A stretch of DNA of 64,000 bases. Origin: Romanomermis culicivorax (lineage: Eukaryota; Nematoda; Enoplea; Mermithida; Mermithidae). The notes under the pieces were generated by a model, which did not search any database, had not been told where the DNA came from, and was given only the letters and a program-made list of their open reading frames with translations. Shown here piece after piece: positions 44,255 to 57,693 of this stretch. The stretch lies in assembly GCA_963922205.1 (NCBI GenBank), contig CAWUHX010000363.1, forward strand, positions 124,001 through 188,000, in the 5' to 3' direction. Position 1 is the stretch's first letter; each line of letters starts with the position of its first letter. The translations under genes were made by a program, and so were the position numbers.

Positions 44255-46430
44255 AATGACATTTTTTCTTAATTTTTGATGTGCAAATTCAATTCAACTA
44301 TAATGAATATTTCCCAACTGTCAGGAAAACCAAAATCATCGAAAAAAATAATTTCTCAAACATGTAAATTTCCAGCTTTTTCCAGTTGTTTTAACTGATG
44401 AAACCAGCACAACTAAGACTTGTTTTATAACCCCCAAAAAATTAATTTTCATGTTGGAAAAACGTTTCTCTGAAACTGCATTTTTTTGGACTGGTATAAT
44501 TTTTGAAATTTGGTTATTTAAAATTTTGAAGAATGATTTCAGTTAACGATGTAACTGATGGTGTTGAAAATTTTAAAGATCAATCAGAACCTGACTTGCA
44601 TAATATAAACATAAATTGAAAAACATAAAAACCGCTTGCGCACAGAATATAGATATAGTATATCAATCGAGCATTCTTGGCATTCAGCCAATTGCAATTC
44701 AACATTCAACAGGAGGAGAAAATTCGGTTGCATATATAAATTCAGTTCCACACACCAAAACTGGAAAATTTTTTCGTTTTTACAAAAACAGACATTTGTT
44801 ACAAGCATAGCCTATAACTAGGATTTTTCTCAAGGAAAAAGTGATTGTAACTCGATCAAAAATCAGGTTAGAGCACTAGAAATGCTGTTGTTGGGCTTTT
44901 TTGGGCGATATTTGGTATTTTTCCGTCTATTTGGTTCAGAGAAAATGAAAAATTAATGTCAGGAATGTATGAACTTGTTTTTTGAAAATGCATAGAAATG
45001 CTTATGCATCTCTGAACCGGAACTTCTACAGCTTCATCCAGAAAATTGATCAGTCTTAAGCTGTATTATTATGTAACTATAGGCCAAAAAATTTGGCTGC
45101 ACACACGTCAAAATTTAGTATAGCAAAATGCAGAAATGAAAATTTGATCTGAACTTGAGAAAATATGGGTGGTAATCACTATTTTTTCACATGAACTTTT
45201 TAGAGGCCAAAATTCTTTGAGTCATTTTTGCTGAGCTGTTTTTTGGCTTAAAAACATCTGCATTTGCTTCATTTATACTTTTTGGAGCCTGTTTGAATGT
45301 TTTTGCAGTCACTAATTTACGACAAATGAAAAAAATAGAATTCTCAAGTGATGAATAACAAAAAATTACAAAACTGCAGCAAAAAGCCCAAATAGTCTAG
45401 AAATTAGTGACCATTTTAGCTGAGGTGAACAGACTGTTCAGTGATCCTTTTGGCTGATGAGGTGAACAGACTGCACAGGACCTACATACCCTCTCTTCTG
45501 GCATGAAGCGCGGGAAGAATTTTCAGATTTACTCAACATAATAACAATGTTGGAAAATAAATCTTTCCAACACACTTTCCATGATTCAAGGTTGAATTTT
45601 TCAGCCTAGAATGATGCTAAGACTTGAGAAATGAGCTGATATTTTGAGTCAGTTAACCAGCTAGAAAATTAGTTTGAAGTTAATGCTGTCTCAAAGTTTA
45701 GAACAAAAAAGTGAGAATCATAGAAATGATTTTGGCGTGGAGTAAAATTTTTTTAGATATTTTAGGACGCAGGAAAAATGAATTATTTTGACATTTATTT
45801 TCTAGACGGCATAATTTTTTAGTCAATTCAATCATTTTCCATACTGACTCAAAATGCAAAAATCATATATGAAGCATACAACTAAAATTCGAAAGCAACA
45901 AATATTTTGTATCCTTCAACACAGCTATAATTGAGGGATTGGAGGGATTGCCAGATTGCCCGGACCTAGTGCCCAAATTTGGGGACTATCCCCTCAACTC
46001 GGACAATTGGGCAAAAAATAGTTTTTTGGCTTTTTTCAGTAAAATTTTCTAAATTTTGGGCTTTTTTACTTCTTTATGACCCGAGGATTTGGGGAAACAC
46101 ATGTACCCTAACCCCATAAATTTAAGTTTACCTCGTAAATGATGTTTTCCAAGTGGCAAAAACTTCAGCCAATGGTCACATACAAGGATGTTTTGATCAT
46201 TTTCCAAATGCAGAGTTTATGTTCACAAAATTCAAAAATTATGAGAGACCACAAAAAGATTTTTTAAATTCTAGATGGCATCAACTATTAAATGCTAACT
46301 ATTGGGTGATGTAGACATGCTAACAGTCGCGCCTCGGCTGCATTAAAGCAAAAAGACCATTATAATAATAATTATTGACATTGGATAATATATAAGTTTT
46401 GACCTTCCAAAATGTACCTTTTCAAATTCT
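44255..46430. other. No gene seen
   Basis: AT-rich sequence with small overlapping ORFs at 44584-44821 that show no conserved features. No structured repeat detected. Confidence 0.5.
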
Positions 46431-47345
46431 AACTGCCAACACTTTTTGCCGTTTAGCGAAAAAGCTCAACATTTTTTTCTGCATTTCCGATTTTTTAAAA
46501 TTAGAAACACTGTTTTCCCCATTTAGGGCATGAAAATTTCGGAGATTGAATAAAAGAATTGCATTTTGGTGCATTTTAGAGGGACCGAATCTCGAAATTT
46601 TTGATGTGGTTATCCCCTTAATAATCATTGTTATCTATTACCTGGCTGAGGCGTGACTTTTAACATGTCTACCTTCATTTACCATTTAATCTTTAGTTTT
46701 AATTATTCTCTCATGTTTTTAGTAATCTTCTCTTTAATCTCATCTTCATGTTTATATTTAATTTTTATTTTATTTTTACATTTAATGAAGATCCACAGAT
46801 TCTCCGTGCTACATTTTTTAGCGACATCAACAGATCAACTTTCTAAACTTTTTGAAGCAATCACTTCTTTCTCAACGTTAATTGAATTCATAAGTTTCAT
46901 GAAAGTATTTTTGGAAAATTTCTACTCTTCTTACTCATAGCCTTTGGGTAAAATTTAAGAAAGTTTAGGGATAAAAAAATTTTCTTGCGCTTCGCGTCAC
47001 GCTGGAAAAATCAACATTTTTTTGGGCTCTCACTTGTCATCGTAGAGGCCCTAACGCTCGATTTCTCATATAACTCTAAGTCAATTTACTAATGAATAGT
47101 TTGCCTGAGGATTTTTCCGACAATACTTGTAAATTATAGACTTCATACTCGAAAATTTCAATTTTTTCCTCAATTTTACTGAACTGTTGTAGCAATATCA
47201 GAATGTTTTTAAAAGCTAAAAAACACTTGAATAAAGCGTCTATGATCATTTTTAAGCAAAAAACGACTTGTGAGGTTTAGGAGAAAAATATTGACCCCTT
47301 CTCCATTTGGGTAAAAGACAGGCAGGGGAAAAACGATGATTTGCG
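46431..47345. repeat. MITE-related dispersed repeat copy
   Basis: TTGCATTTTGGTGCATTTTAG, ACATGTCTACCTTCATTTA, GAAGATCCACAGATT, GGGCTCTCACTTGTCATCG and CTCCATTTGGGTAAAAG occur in the same order as in the 40.5-kb and 30-kb/43.8-kb copies together. This makes it the longest representative of the internal sequence. Confidence 0.6.
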
Positions 47346-49738
47346 ATTAGAATTTAGAAACGATTTGGGCAAGAAAACAGAGGTGGGATGGGAATTTTAT
47401 TAAACTTCGTTTCATTTGGTTCACGACTCCTCACCATGAACTCGCGAAGATCTTATACATTCTAATCTAAATAAAATAGCAGTTTAACCATGAAATAAAA
47501 ATATTTACAAACACAATGTCATGTCTTACATGAGGAAATGAGAAAAACAAACAGCGCATGGCGCTGGAAAAAGGAACTTCAGTGGATTACAGTAACTTTT
47601 GCCCCAGTGCGGAGTTCAACAGCCAGAACTCTATCTGCAGTTTGATAAGGGAGACAATATTTTCAAACGGAATTTCGTTCATTTCTGTTCTGTTACGATT
47701 GTAGAGCATCACGAGAGCTTTCGATTGATGTATTTTTATCAAAACTGTACAGACAGTTATCGGGAAAATTCTCATGAAAGAAAGTTATATGTTTTCCATT
47801 AGATGACGTCAAACACATGGATGGTCGCGTATAGCACAGAGTGGGAATGCCGTGAATCCAGAAAGACTACTGTAGCAATCATTTTTGGATTCTTTTGTTT
47901 AGGGTTGGAGTTTTACAGACTGTGTCTTAATTGAGATTTGACTAAGACTTTATATAATTGTTGTTTAAATCGATTAAGAAAGAATGCAGATAGCCATTTA
48001 AGGACTTTTGGATCATTTTTTTCCACACAGAAGTGGAATAATTGCCTAAACACTACAATTTTGACTATTCTAATGTACCTTATTGTTTAAGTTGGATTTG
48101 AGTGAGTCTAGTCTTGTTAATCTTCATTATGTGCCCTTCTTAGTGCTCTATCAGATGGTATGAACAGGAATTTTTACGAACATTAGTTAAGAGTTATTCA
48201 TGATTCAAGCATAATGCTCATATTCTATATATGGCCAAAATAGTTCATTTGATGATCATAGGATCTTGTTTATTATCTTTTAGTTCAGCTTTTTTCAGCA
48301 TATTCAGTTTTTTTAGCTCTATCTAACAGTGTGTAGTTTGTCTCTCATGGTTTTGGGTTGATTAGTTACTGGAAGCTAAAAAGTCAAATTATTGTCTATT
48401 CCGGACAATTTTGACTATTCTAACTTACCTTGTTTTTACAGTTGGATTCAAGTGAGTCAAAATAACAAAAACGTAACAAAAATGAAACACAAAAATGCAT
48501 GTAATGCATAACAAACGAAACAAAAGTAACTGTTAAACAAAAAAGAGCAAAACATTAAGATCGACATGATTTAAATTACGTGACATCGGGCAAAATTGAT
48601 CAGCATGTGACAATGGACTATTCCCAGATAAAATGATTGGTTGGTTTATCTCATAGTTGGTTAGATTATCTTGTTATTGATAGCATATCTGTAACTCCTC
48701 AATCCTATTTTCACATTCAAAATTGATTCACACACAGAACATGATCTACTGTTGTTAGTCGAGTCATCTGATACTGAGTTGCATCCAGTTGGACCTATTG
48801 TCCTCATATGGTAGGAAGTTTAATTTAAAAATAAGTATTAAAATAGAAAGCTCCATTCTACTAACAATTGAACATTCATTGCTGCAAATTAGAAAATGTT
48901 TATTGCACAAAAATTTAAACCTTGACTGATGGTTAGTAATTTATCTTGTTCATTGTAAAGGAAAAGTCAAGTCAGGAATGCCAATTTTTCCAGTAAATTG
49001 CATGAAAAAATATGTGCCCCACAGGGAAGAAATTCCTGGCTGCAGGAGTGACTAGGAGTATATTGTAACGAGAAGTGACAAAGTTTAAAATATTATCTTG
49101 TATTTTTGTAAATTTTCGATCATAATTTTTCTGAGGAATAATCCGGTAATAACCAGTTTTTGTACAATAGGTGTTTACACGTTTCCTGCACCAAAATTTA
49201 CATATATGTATGACGCTTCACTTTTTCCGCTGGATTTTTGTCATTGTTTTATATGTTCAATTTTCTCAGCAGTTGCAGTCGGATCAAACCAAAAACACTA
49301 ATGGGTTTTTGGGAAATGGGCCACTCTGGCCCATCACGATGTGTGGAAATGCAACAGAAAGCATGGGACTGTAGTGACAGAACCTACATCTCAAGTGGTT
49401 GGTGGATCTAGTTTGGGGATAGATTCCTTCTGAAAGATAAGAACATCATCACTCGTAAAAATTGTCCACTCATTGGAGAGTCCTTTTTCGAGACTGTTCC
49501 TTGTGCGTTTTGACCTATAACGTGATTGTTATCGCTGTTTTGGTGGATAGCAAACTGTCCCCTTTTTTTTCTTTTGGCGTGTAAGGTGAACGTTACCATA
49601 TTTTGTGGATAGCGAACTATCCCAATTTTACATTGTTTCTTCGTGGGTACTATAGTGCCCCTTTCTTATTTTTCAGGGCCACCTGCCCTTGGTGGTATTA
49701 CTTCCCTTCCACTGGCAGGGATGTTGTCCCATTTTATC
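47346..49738. other. No gene seen
   Basis: Small ORFs at 47587-47802 and 49098-49374 lack recognisable motifs. GTGGATAGC-AACT-TCCC occurs twice near 49545 and 49607. A TGACGTCA-like GATGACGTCAAAC lies at 47803-47812. Confidence 0.45.
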
Positions 49739-50113
49739 TTATTCACCAGCATCGCTGCCCAAACCTGAACCCTCGAATTTCTTGGTGCAAGTCTCACTGC
49801 ATCTGACCAGTATCCGAAACTTTTCAAAAATTGTTACACATAAAACGGCAAATGGATTGCTAATTGGCTGAACAATGAAAATCCAGACAATGATATGAAC
49901 CACAATGATGAGCATTAAAAATAATTCCATAATGATGATAATATTGACATTGGCAGCAAATGTAGCAGATGATTGGACAGTGGATTGGACCATGTGACCA
50001 ATGGTGGTCAGATTCCATGCTGGCTCATGTCTTCCATCATCCTCAGGATTTAAACTTGGATAAGTGAGTTTTATAAAAAATTCCTCACTTTTTTGAATGA
50101 AAAATGTGAACAT
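49739..50113 (-). CDS. Unrecognised ORF with a membrane segment, 124 codons
   Basis: Minus-strand ORF with a polar N-terminal half (PEDDGRHEPAWNLTTIGHM), one strong hydrophobic segment (IIIIMELFLMLIIVVHIIVWIFIV) and a basic, Cys-containing tail (VRCSETCTKKFEGSG). An N-glycosylation sequon (NLT) precedes the helix. A single-pass glycoprotein end, for example from an element related to the antisense gag at 53306-54309, is conceivable, but no family motif is visible and it could be chance. Confidence 0.3.
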   Translation of the reverse strand: MFTFFIQKSEEFFIKLTYPSLNPEDDGRHEPAWNLTTIGHMVQSTVQSSATFAANVNIIIIMELFLMLIIVVHIIVWIFIVQPISNPFAVLCVTIFEKFRILVRCSETCTKKFEGSGLGSDAGE

Positions 50114-50654
50114 ATATTGGCCAGATTTTGTAAAAGATCATTTACTATTTACTTCAAAAGTCACTCTTTTGGAAACTCTCATGTCAAAATAAATGTAGTT
50201 AAAATTTAGTTTTTGGTAGTTATAGTTTTGTTTTTTGTGCTCTAATAAATGTCTTTACTCCAGTGTTGTCTTTAGTGTGACTACAACCTTTTTGTAGGTC
50301 ATAATGAGTGTGATTACGATTCCCAAGCATTAATGTTCTGCTTTGTTAATGTTTCATAGGTTCTACCTTGTTTGGGCTATTATATCAAGTAGATGCGCAT
50401 GGCAAGAATATTCCATGAGAATGGTCCTTGAACTTCTCATTGAGTGGCATGGTGGGTTGGTGAGCAGAAAAAATGAAAAAAAATTCTGTAAGCTTGTTTT
50501 TCAAACAAAATATGCATAAAATCTGTCCAATGCTTGTGGTGTACTTTAGAAAGTTAAAATTGAAACATTCAGGCATTTTTCCATATGCATACAACACATG
50601 CATTAATAAGCCAAGATAATCATTTTTTCTAATTCTTAGACCATGATGAATGTT

Positions 50655-51490
50655 GGCAACAGTTGTCTAATGATTGGAATCTATCCTCGGAAAGGTCCAG
50701 TTCATCATCTCAATCAGAGTTAGAGTCAGACAGGACCAAGAAAGTGACCATACAGGTCAATATTTTCAAGAAATTGCTTTTGAAAAAAAGGGGATGTATT
50801 AGTATCAAATTTACCCTTGCTCCCTCCACCAAATCTTTGAAATTCAGACTTAAATGTCTACTTTGATGAATTCCACAATGAAGCTGATTACAAAAGATAC
50901 CGAAATGATATTCATCTTCCGAAAAAATTTCAATGTGATGATTACATTCAACAGTCTGATTGAGACATCATTGATGCTATAGAAAAAATGAAACTGAACT
51001 GATTGAAGAAATTGGAGCACATTCGATTTAATGATTATATAAAGGATGAATAGCTGCAGCCCTACCAGGCCATTATCATGTAGGCTCAACATTTAAAGGG
51101 GCTCATCCTTGTTTATTTGGGTAATGATACAAATTATTGTAAGTACATGGGCTGCATTTTCAATTTTTGTTGCCCGAATGTAGAACTGCATTTCCTAAAG
51201 GCAGCTGCTGAAGGTGAAATTGTAGGTTTTGTTTATCACCCTATACATTCTCTTTTTTACAGGCCTCTCCATGAACATGACAAGTTTTTTTAGAATATTA
51301 AGGAAAGTTGGATCATTTTCCTTAGCCAATGGCTTTATGAGTAAATTGATTTGGTTCCTAATTTTTGTGATTGAGAATTTACAGCCTTTGTCCTGATAGC
51401 AACTGAATTGACGAAAAATTCATGATCATGTGAACAAATGCTTCAAGCATGCAAAATATGTTTTCAAAAAGGAGTCAAATTGAAAAGTGT
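50655..51490 (+). pseudogene. Pseudogene X, third diverged copy
   Basis: Begins SNDWNLSSERSSSSS followed by acidic sequence, parallel to SDNLISSSESPISSSS at 31430. It then has blocks FHNEADYKRYRNDIHLPKKF-like (about 50870-50930) and CCPNVELHF (51170). A 49-bp intron at 51214-51262 (GTGAAA...TTTTACAG) sits at the same codon as in the tandem units. The following exon reads LSMNMTSFF and KVGSFSLANGF. Many stops and frameshifts are present. It ends at a GTGAGTTTCAG donor near 51489, equivalent to 2788. Confidence 0.6.
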
Positions 51491-51562
51491 GAGTTTCAGA
51501 TTGGAAACTGAACATCTTGTCCAAGTAATTCCTGTTTTTGACAAATACAAATTTAATTTTCC

Positions 51563-53001
51563 TACTCAGTTTTTATGCTCTGCTTAAAACTTGCTCCTTT
51601 TCACTCTTTTGATTTCCCTGAGATTTTATTCTTCTTAGAATTATTTTTATTTCCCGGCACTGGACAAAACTTTGAGTACACTTTTTGGTTTACCAGTCAA
51701 AGTAAAACTTATATGTGGTCCACATTCCTTCAAATCAGTTGTTCTTTGCCCCTGATGCTTGAAATTTTCTTTCAGGGCCTATTTTTTCTTTTTCTGAAAT
51801 AATAAAAAGGTAAATGTTGAATATCAGAGTACAGGTGCTCCTCATTTTCATATAAAATTATGGATAAAAGATGCTCCCATTGTTGGAGTGAACAAAAAAG
51901 GAAATTGTTGAATTTATTAATAAAAACATGAAATGTATTATACCTGATGAGAATGAAAATGGCTGTCTAGTAGATTCAGTTGAAAAATTTCAAGTGCATA
52001 GACCTAATTCTATTTGCATGCCTTGTAGTTCTACTCTAAAAAAATTGTCAGATGTAGATATGGTTTTTGGCATAGTGAATCTAAAAAACAACTATTTCAT
52101 TGATAGAAAGTCATTTAGAGTAAATGATTATAATCCTGTTGTGTTATTGCCATGGGAATAGTTCATAATCCAATCCATGTCCTGCTCTTGATCAAGTAAT
52201 AATATGGATTCCTTCAATACAGTGATCCACTTCATCATTTGATTTGTAGAATTCCGATGAATTTTTGATTCCTTGAAATATATAGAAATGTAGGACACAT
52301 TTTTTGAATGGGTCAACACAGATAGCTACTTGAATCAATTTCAAAGCTGGTTTTGTTTTATCTAATCACTGTTGTATTTCTTTCAACTGCTGTCACTTAT
52401 GTGGAAGAAACCTGATATATCTCTACAAGTAGATTGTATTTGTGTGACCATGTCTTGTTCTTCTAGTCCTAAAATTATAAACTGAAAGACACGGTTTTCA
52501 GAGAAGTTTGACTTCATCTACCATTAGCAACAAAGAAATTTAAATTGTGAGCAGCGCAACTGATAGGTTTCAAACCAGAATCTTCCAATAGTTGCACCAT
52601 TGTCTGCGACAAAAAAATTCACCTTGAAAATTCGAATTGGAGATTAAAAAAACTCTTTTATTGTTTTAGGCTTGCTACATGGTATATTCACTGAAACATT
52701 TATCCTAGTTTGATTGACATTATCAAGATGAGGTGCTTAGCATGCTACTGCTTTCAGTACTTCAATAGCATGACCATTTTTGGATGTTCCACAAAGTTGA
52801 TAGCTGCTAGCACCTTTTATTGGCAAGCTATTACTATTAAAATACAACAAAAATGACGACAAAACTATCTGTCCACTATTATGTAATATATTAAGCATTT
52901 GTGCATTTTTCTTTTTTTTATAAGAATTTGTGGCGGGTTGGCGTTTTCGCATCTATCCCCTTCATTTTTAATTTGGAAGAACAAAAGTTGTTCAACAATA
53001 A
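51563..53001. other. No assignable gene
   Basis: A 77-codon plus-strand ORF (51928-52161) and a minus-strand frame at 52130-52370 (CVDPFKKCVLHFYIFQG, faintly like piggyBac-derived proteins) overlap. Neither is strong enough to call. The remainder is AT-rich with short ORFs. Confidence 0.4.
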
Positions 53002-53035
53002 AAGCATTAGTTAGTGAAAATTTTTACTAATGCTT
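53002..53035. repeat. Perfect 10-bp inverted repeat
   Basis: AAGCATTAGT (53002-53011) and ACTAATGCTT (53026-53035) separated by 14 bases. Could be a hairpin. It lies about 270 bp from the antisense gag remnant. Confidence 0.7.
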
Positions 53036-53305
53036 AGTATTGTTGCTAGCTGGCATTATAATCTTGCAGTATGCATTTATGTCACTTTTTATCTTTTTGG
53101 GTGAAGGTGTATTGGGGTACCTAAGTGGAACTGGCACACTCTGCATGAACTATTAATATTGACTGATTGACTGCACACATGCTCATTGTTTTCTCAAGAA
53201 AATTCCTGAAACAGTAATCCATCATCTATGTCTTTTTCGAAAATAGCCTTATGAACAATGTTAACTGAATTGTTATTGTTTGTTTTCCTACTGCTTCTAT
53301 TTGGA

Positions 53306-54309
53306 CTAGAAAATTATTTTCCTTTTAGGATAATTTGTTTCAGTCCTAGCAGGTACATTATTATTTTTATTATGACCTGAATAATGATTACCTTGCCGAT
53401 AAGCCAGCATACTCCATTTTGGAAGTGAACAATCTTTGTTCCTGTGGGGAGCCCTCCAACAGTGTCGACAGGGTGACTTGCAATCTGTGGTTGCATGCCC
53501 ACAGTGGCATATGTCGCACCAAACCATATTTTGTTGTAAGCTTTAGTGGGCAATTTTTGCCTCAAATTCCTGTGTTAGAAATTTTATTTTTGTGTCCATT
53601 TGTTTAATACTGTGGATTAGAGGAAGGACGTAGATCTTCCCTGAACATCTGTGATTCTGCATAACATGCAGCTTTCAGTGCCTCATCTAATGTTGTGAAC
53701 TCCCAAAATTTAATGCTATCCCTTGTGAGTGTTCGCAATCCTCAGAGAAAAATTGGCTTGATTGTGCTTTAACATGCATTTTCAAAAAGTGTAGGCTATG
53801 CAGATTTACTGAATTTTCCTAATTGTTGCTAGAATTCAGTTACTGCCTCGGTTCTTTTTTGTTCTCTATCATAAATAATCTGTTGGTAGATGTCTCCATC
53901 TCTACCATCAGGATGAAGAATTTTCAACTGCTGGAGAAAGTTGGCATATGAATTTTGGCACCCTTTTTAATTCTCTGAAGGAGGACAGTGTAGGACCATC
54001 TAGATTAGCTTCCAAAAATGCTTTTTTGTAGGCCTCTGCATAATCAGGTATGCTCTGATGAACCATGTACTGGTCTAATTTATCAAACCAGTCTGAAAAA
54101 GAACCCACAAATGATCCAGAGAAGACTGGGTGTGGACAAAAACTAAGCATAGGGTTGAACCATCTGGGTGATTGCCCATCTACTCCCTCTCCTACATATG
54201 CTGGTGGATTTTCTAATTTGATATTTATATCATGCTGTCTCCATGCAAGAGGGTCCATTGCATTATTTAGAGCCCTCTGGATAGTCTCTTCTATCTGAGT
54301 GGTCTCCAC
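53306..54309 (-). pseudogene. LTR-retrotransposon gag pseudogene
   Basis: Reading on the minus strand from 54309: an N-terminal helical part, then a capsid-like region (HPVFSGSFVGSFSDWFDKL, KAFLEANLDGPTLSSF) to 53908. A spacer follows with stops, in which YQQIIYDREQKRTEA and EALKAACYAESQMFREDL are still readable. It finishes with a zinc-knuckle region at 53306-53527 (CDICHCGHATTDC, CRHCWRAPHRNKDC). The order capsid then CCHC nucleocapsid is that of Gag polyproteins. No protease, reverse transcriptase or LTR was found nearby, so the element is truncated. Confidence 0.7.
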
Positions 54310-55915
54310 ATCATTGGCATCTTTTGCAAAGCTGAAGATTTACTGTGCTGAATGATTTCCAAAAATTGGTCTAAAAGTGGTTTTGTATTTGTGCTTAATG
54401 AGTGTAGTGCTCTTTTCGAAGACCTAATCTTATCCATTGTTTTGTATATGTGTTGTTTTGAGTACTGTAACAGAATGTGGCTTTTTGGTCATGTTTTTTT
54501 TAACACTGTACCAATTTTATGAGCTGGAAAAAAATAAAAAATTAGCAAATTTATGAACAAAAACTGGAGAAAATTGCACACTGTCTAATGACAGTATTAT
54601 GCCAGCCTCCTCATATTTTGTCATGGGGCAAATAACAAGCAAAACTCTGATAATTGTTTCTTTAATTGCTTCACAAAAATTACTATGTAATAGAACAATA
54701 AATGAGCAAATTGAATAATAATTAAAAGAAGAGAGAAAAAACCGTCTTTCTATTTTAATATAAAAATGGAAGACAAATCTCTCTGAAAATTTAACTTCTC
54801 AATTTTAGGTTCGTTACTTGTGGTTAAACAGTTTCTCAAGTTTCTATAAGTTGCCATGATAGATGCTGTTCAGCTAATTTCCAGGTTAAATGTGGACCTT
54901 GGAATTGTTGGCCTATTTCTTGGAAAAGTATGAACTATTATTAATCATGATTTTTATTTTAAAAGGCAAAAAAGGTTTTTTTCTTGCTGTGAACACAAAA
55001 ACTATGCATGATGCACAATATAAAAAATTCAACTCCTCACTATGATGACAGTAGCCAAAATTGTCGAGTTTTGATCAAGTTTGATTTTAAGTTGGAGTAC
55101 ATGAAACAGCTCTAGTAATTATTATCTTATTCCTGTTCTTTTCCTTCATTCATCAGAAATGCTCTTGAAAAAAACTTAAATAACCAAGGATAGAAGCAAT
55201 AAAATTTAGTATTGTCTGCGAGAATGAATGGCCAAAAACATATCAAAAGTTGATTGGAAGAGCTGCAGCAGAACTTGAGGTATAATCATTTCAGTAGGAT
55301 AAAAACTGTAGTTCAATGCGATTTTTGCAATCAAATTTTTTTTGCCTGCTTCATGGCATCCCTATACTGCTTCAGCTTTCTATTTATACCTTACCTATAT
55401 TTAACTTCAGTGCAAAATCACAAGCATTCTATATACCCTTTCCTCCTGCTTCTACCTTATTTCTTTTGCCCATGCCTTCAATTTTGTTTCTAGCCCTTTA
55501 TTTAACTTTTGACCACGCAATCACCAGCTCATTTAGGTTTTTACTCCTGCCTTGACTAAATTAATCACTCTTGGTTTCCACTTTTAGCTTATCTTTCGTT
55601 CTTTTGGCCACATGATTCTATTTCTGCTACTCCTAGCAGTCACATTTTTTTGAATTCCCATATAGCGTTTGCCAGTTTCTCCCTTAGTGATATTCTGTTT
55701 TTGAACATTAATCACATTTCCTTTCTTTGAAAAAAATCAGCCCACATTGCAAGGTTGCTAGACTGAGACACTTCTCATTTAGAGACTTCTCCTTTTACTA
55801 TGTTCTATTTTCCAGCTTAGTGCCCCCAGTTTTTTACTTGTTTGTTGCAATAAAAAAATCTGACTTTTTTGCCTGCAATTCAAGGTCTCTTTTCTCATTT
55901 TGAAATTACTTTCAG
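54310..55915. other. No gene seen
   Basis: 54310-54500 may include the 5' leader of the antisense gag. The rest is AT-rich. The Phe/Leu/Cys-rich ORFs at 55254-55555 reflect T-rich DNA. Confidence 0.45.
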
Positions 55916-56403
55916 AAAAGTATGAAACTTTCAATAATCGTGATCCTTGTTTTGTTGGTGGTTGCAACCACCTCAATCAAATGAAAAAGAAACAAACTGG
56001 GGCTGGAAGCTGCAGCTGAAGCCCAAGCATATCTTCAGTCTGCTCATTTGGCTGAGCAGGACCATGTGGCCCCAACAGAAGATGACACCGCAGTCCTAGT
56101 GTCCACAGGACATTGTTTGACTACATCAACTTCAAGTTGGCGGTCTGGCTCTCCCAGTCTGAGTCCTATCCCCCAGCATTCCTGGCCATCTGGTGTCACA
56201 GGCCTTCGGAGGTGAACCCTAAACATGGCAAGCCAAACGTCAAAGGAGGCATTCGAAGATGCTGGATGCATGAGGCAAGAGTCCAGCGAAACATTTCGAA
56301 AATGGCCCCATCAACAATGCTGCAACACATGCCCTGGCAGCCCCTGCCACCACCTGCTGCCATATGAGAACTCGCCAGTGGAAACAAAGACAAAAAAGTG
56401 CTG
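55916..56403 (+). pseudogene. Candidate exon: signal-peptide ORF with early TGA
   Basis: Bounded by a TTACTTTCAG acceptor (to 55915) and a CTG/GTAATT donor (56404). ATG at 55922 opens MKLSIIVILVLLVVATTSIK, a textbook signal peptide, then TGA (55982-55984). After the stop the same frame continues for about 75 codons (LEAAAEAQAYLQSAHLAEQ and on) to TGA. All three frames are open further on and GC content is higher than nearby. It could be a secreted-protein exon with one nonsense change. The family is not recognised and it could also be chance. Confidence 0.35.
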
Positions 56404-57439
56404 GTAATTTTTATTTCACTTTGCAAGTACATAATTTAGTTATAGATGAGCTAGAATCAATTTTTTTTATTATAACAGTTGCAACTTATCATTCCACTAC
56501 AAAATTTAAACCTATAGTCTGTTTTTTGTAAAACGCTTCCAAATAGAAAAGTGACACAAATCAGTACTGTCATCAAAAGCATTTACAAAGAGGTCTTAGC
56601 ATCCAGTCCTATATGATCTAGAGTCTTTCAAAAAATTTTGACAATCTCAAATACGACTTGTTTTCAACTTTCATAATTTAGAAGCATTTCAAGAAAAACA
56701 GACTACAGAACTAAGATTCTTAATTCACTGATTCTATGAAACCTGTGGCCAATGATACATTCTTTACAGGAATAAGGTATTGCTTGTATCAATTTTTCGA
56801 TTTAATCATCAGTTACAATTCCCAAGATTTAGATTTGTAGCAAATGCTCAATTCAGGTCACTCGGTCATGAAACCCTGCATCAAGGGTTTTTTCTATCCA
56901 AGTTGATCTGTACCATACGGAGTTCATAGAATCCTAGTAAACAATTTCCCTTTTGAACTGCTTTTTATAATACAATCGCATAAAGAAATCTGCACCATAA
57001 GAAAAGTTACATAAAAGTTTTCCGTCCAAGCAGAAAAAATCCTCTGCCATGAAAAAACAGCCCATATCAATCAGGATTTTGTGAAAGTTCAAGTAAAACA
57101 TTTTTGGAAGATTGAATCTGTTTGATGTTCTATTACTGAATATTAAAGAAGAATATCACTAATAATAACACATTTTGAGAAATAGGGATAGAGTATTACG
57201 CATAAGACACACAGTTTGTGCAGAGAAACTTGAATTGTAAATGATTTGAAGCTTAATATAACTTGTATTGGTTTTTATAACACAAGTTTTTTTAAGGCCA
57301 AAAAGTTGTAGATAAAGAAATTGGCATTCGCACTGGAGCTGTGGCAGGAGCACGTGGAGTGGTGGATGTGGCCTCAGAAGTATATTACTAATGATAATTT
57401 CATTTTCTGATTTGTCTTTGCCTCTTCTTAAACACATAG
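56404..57439. other. No gene seen
   Basis: AT-rich. A minus-strand ORF at 57159-57494 overlaps the candidate acidic exon and lacks features. Confidence 0.45.
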
Positions 57440-57693
57440 GCAAAAAAGTGATCAATTCTTCAGCAACAAAGGATGATATAAAAAAGCTACTCACATCATT
57501 TTATGTGAGATAACTGAAGATCGAAAAATTATGCTATTCAAAATGGAGAAGAGAAGATCCAGAAGAGCACGATGATATGGATGAGGCTGAGGAGGAAAAG
57601 GAATCCGGCCATGAACAAGATTCTTGTGTTGGTGTTAATAGCCCTCCCATAAAGCAGGAGCCAGAATCACCCAAAAGAAACGATTATTATTGA
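57440..57693 (+). pseudogene. Candidate acidic 3' exon
   Basis: After an AACACATAG acceptor the frame reads KKVINSSATKDDIKKLLTSF, a TAA at 57511-57513, then WRREDPEEHDDMDEAEEEKE and PPIKQEPESPKR before the final TGA. IKQEPE resembles a sumoylation consensus (psi-K-x-E is only partly met). It looks like the acidic tail of a nuclear protein, family unknown, interrupted by one stop. Confidence 0.35.

Noticed and set aside
51928..52370. Possible piggyBac-like minus-strand fragment or a plus-strand 77-codon ORF
   Set aside because: Only a faint VDPFKKCVLHFYIFQG resemblance, no catalytic residues located, and the two strands compete.
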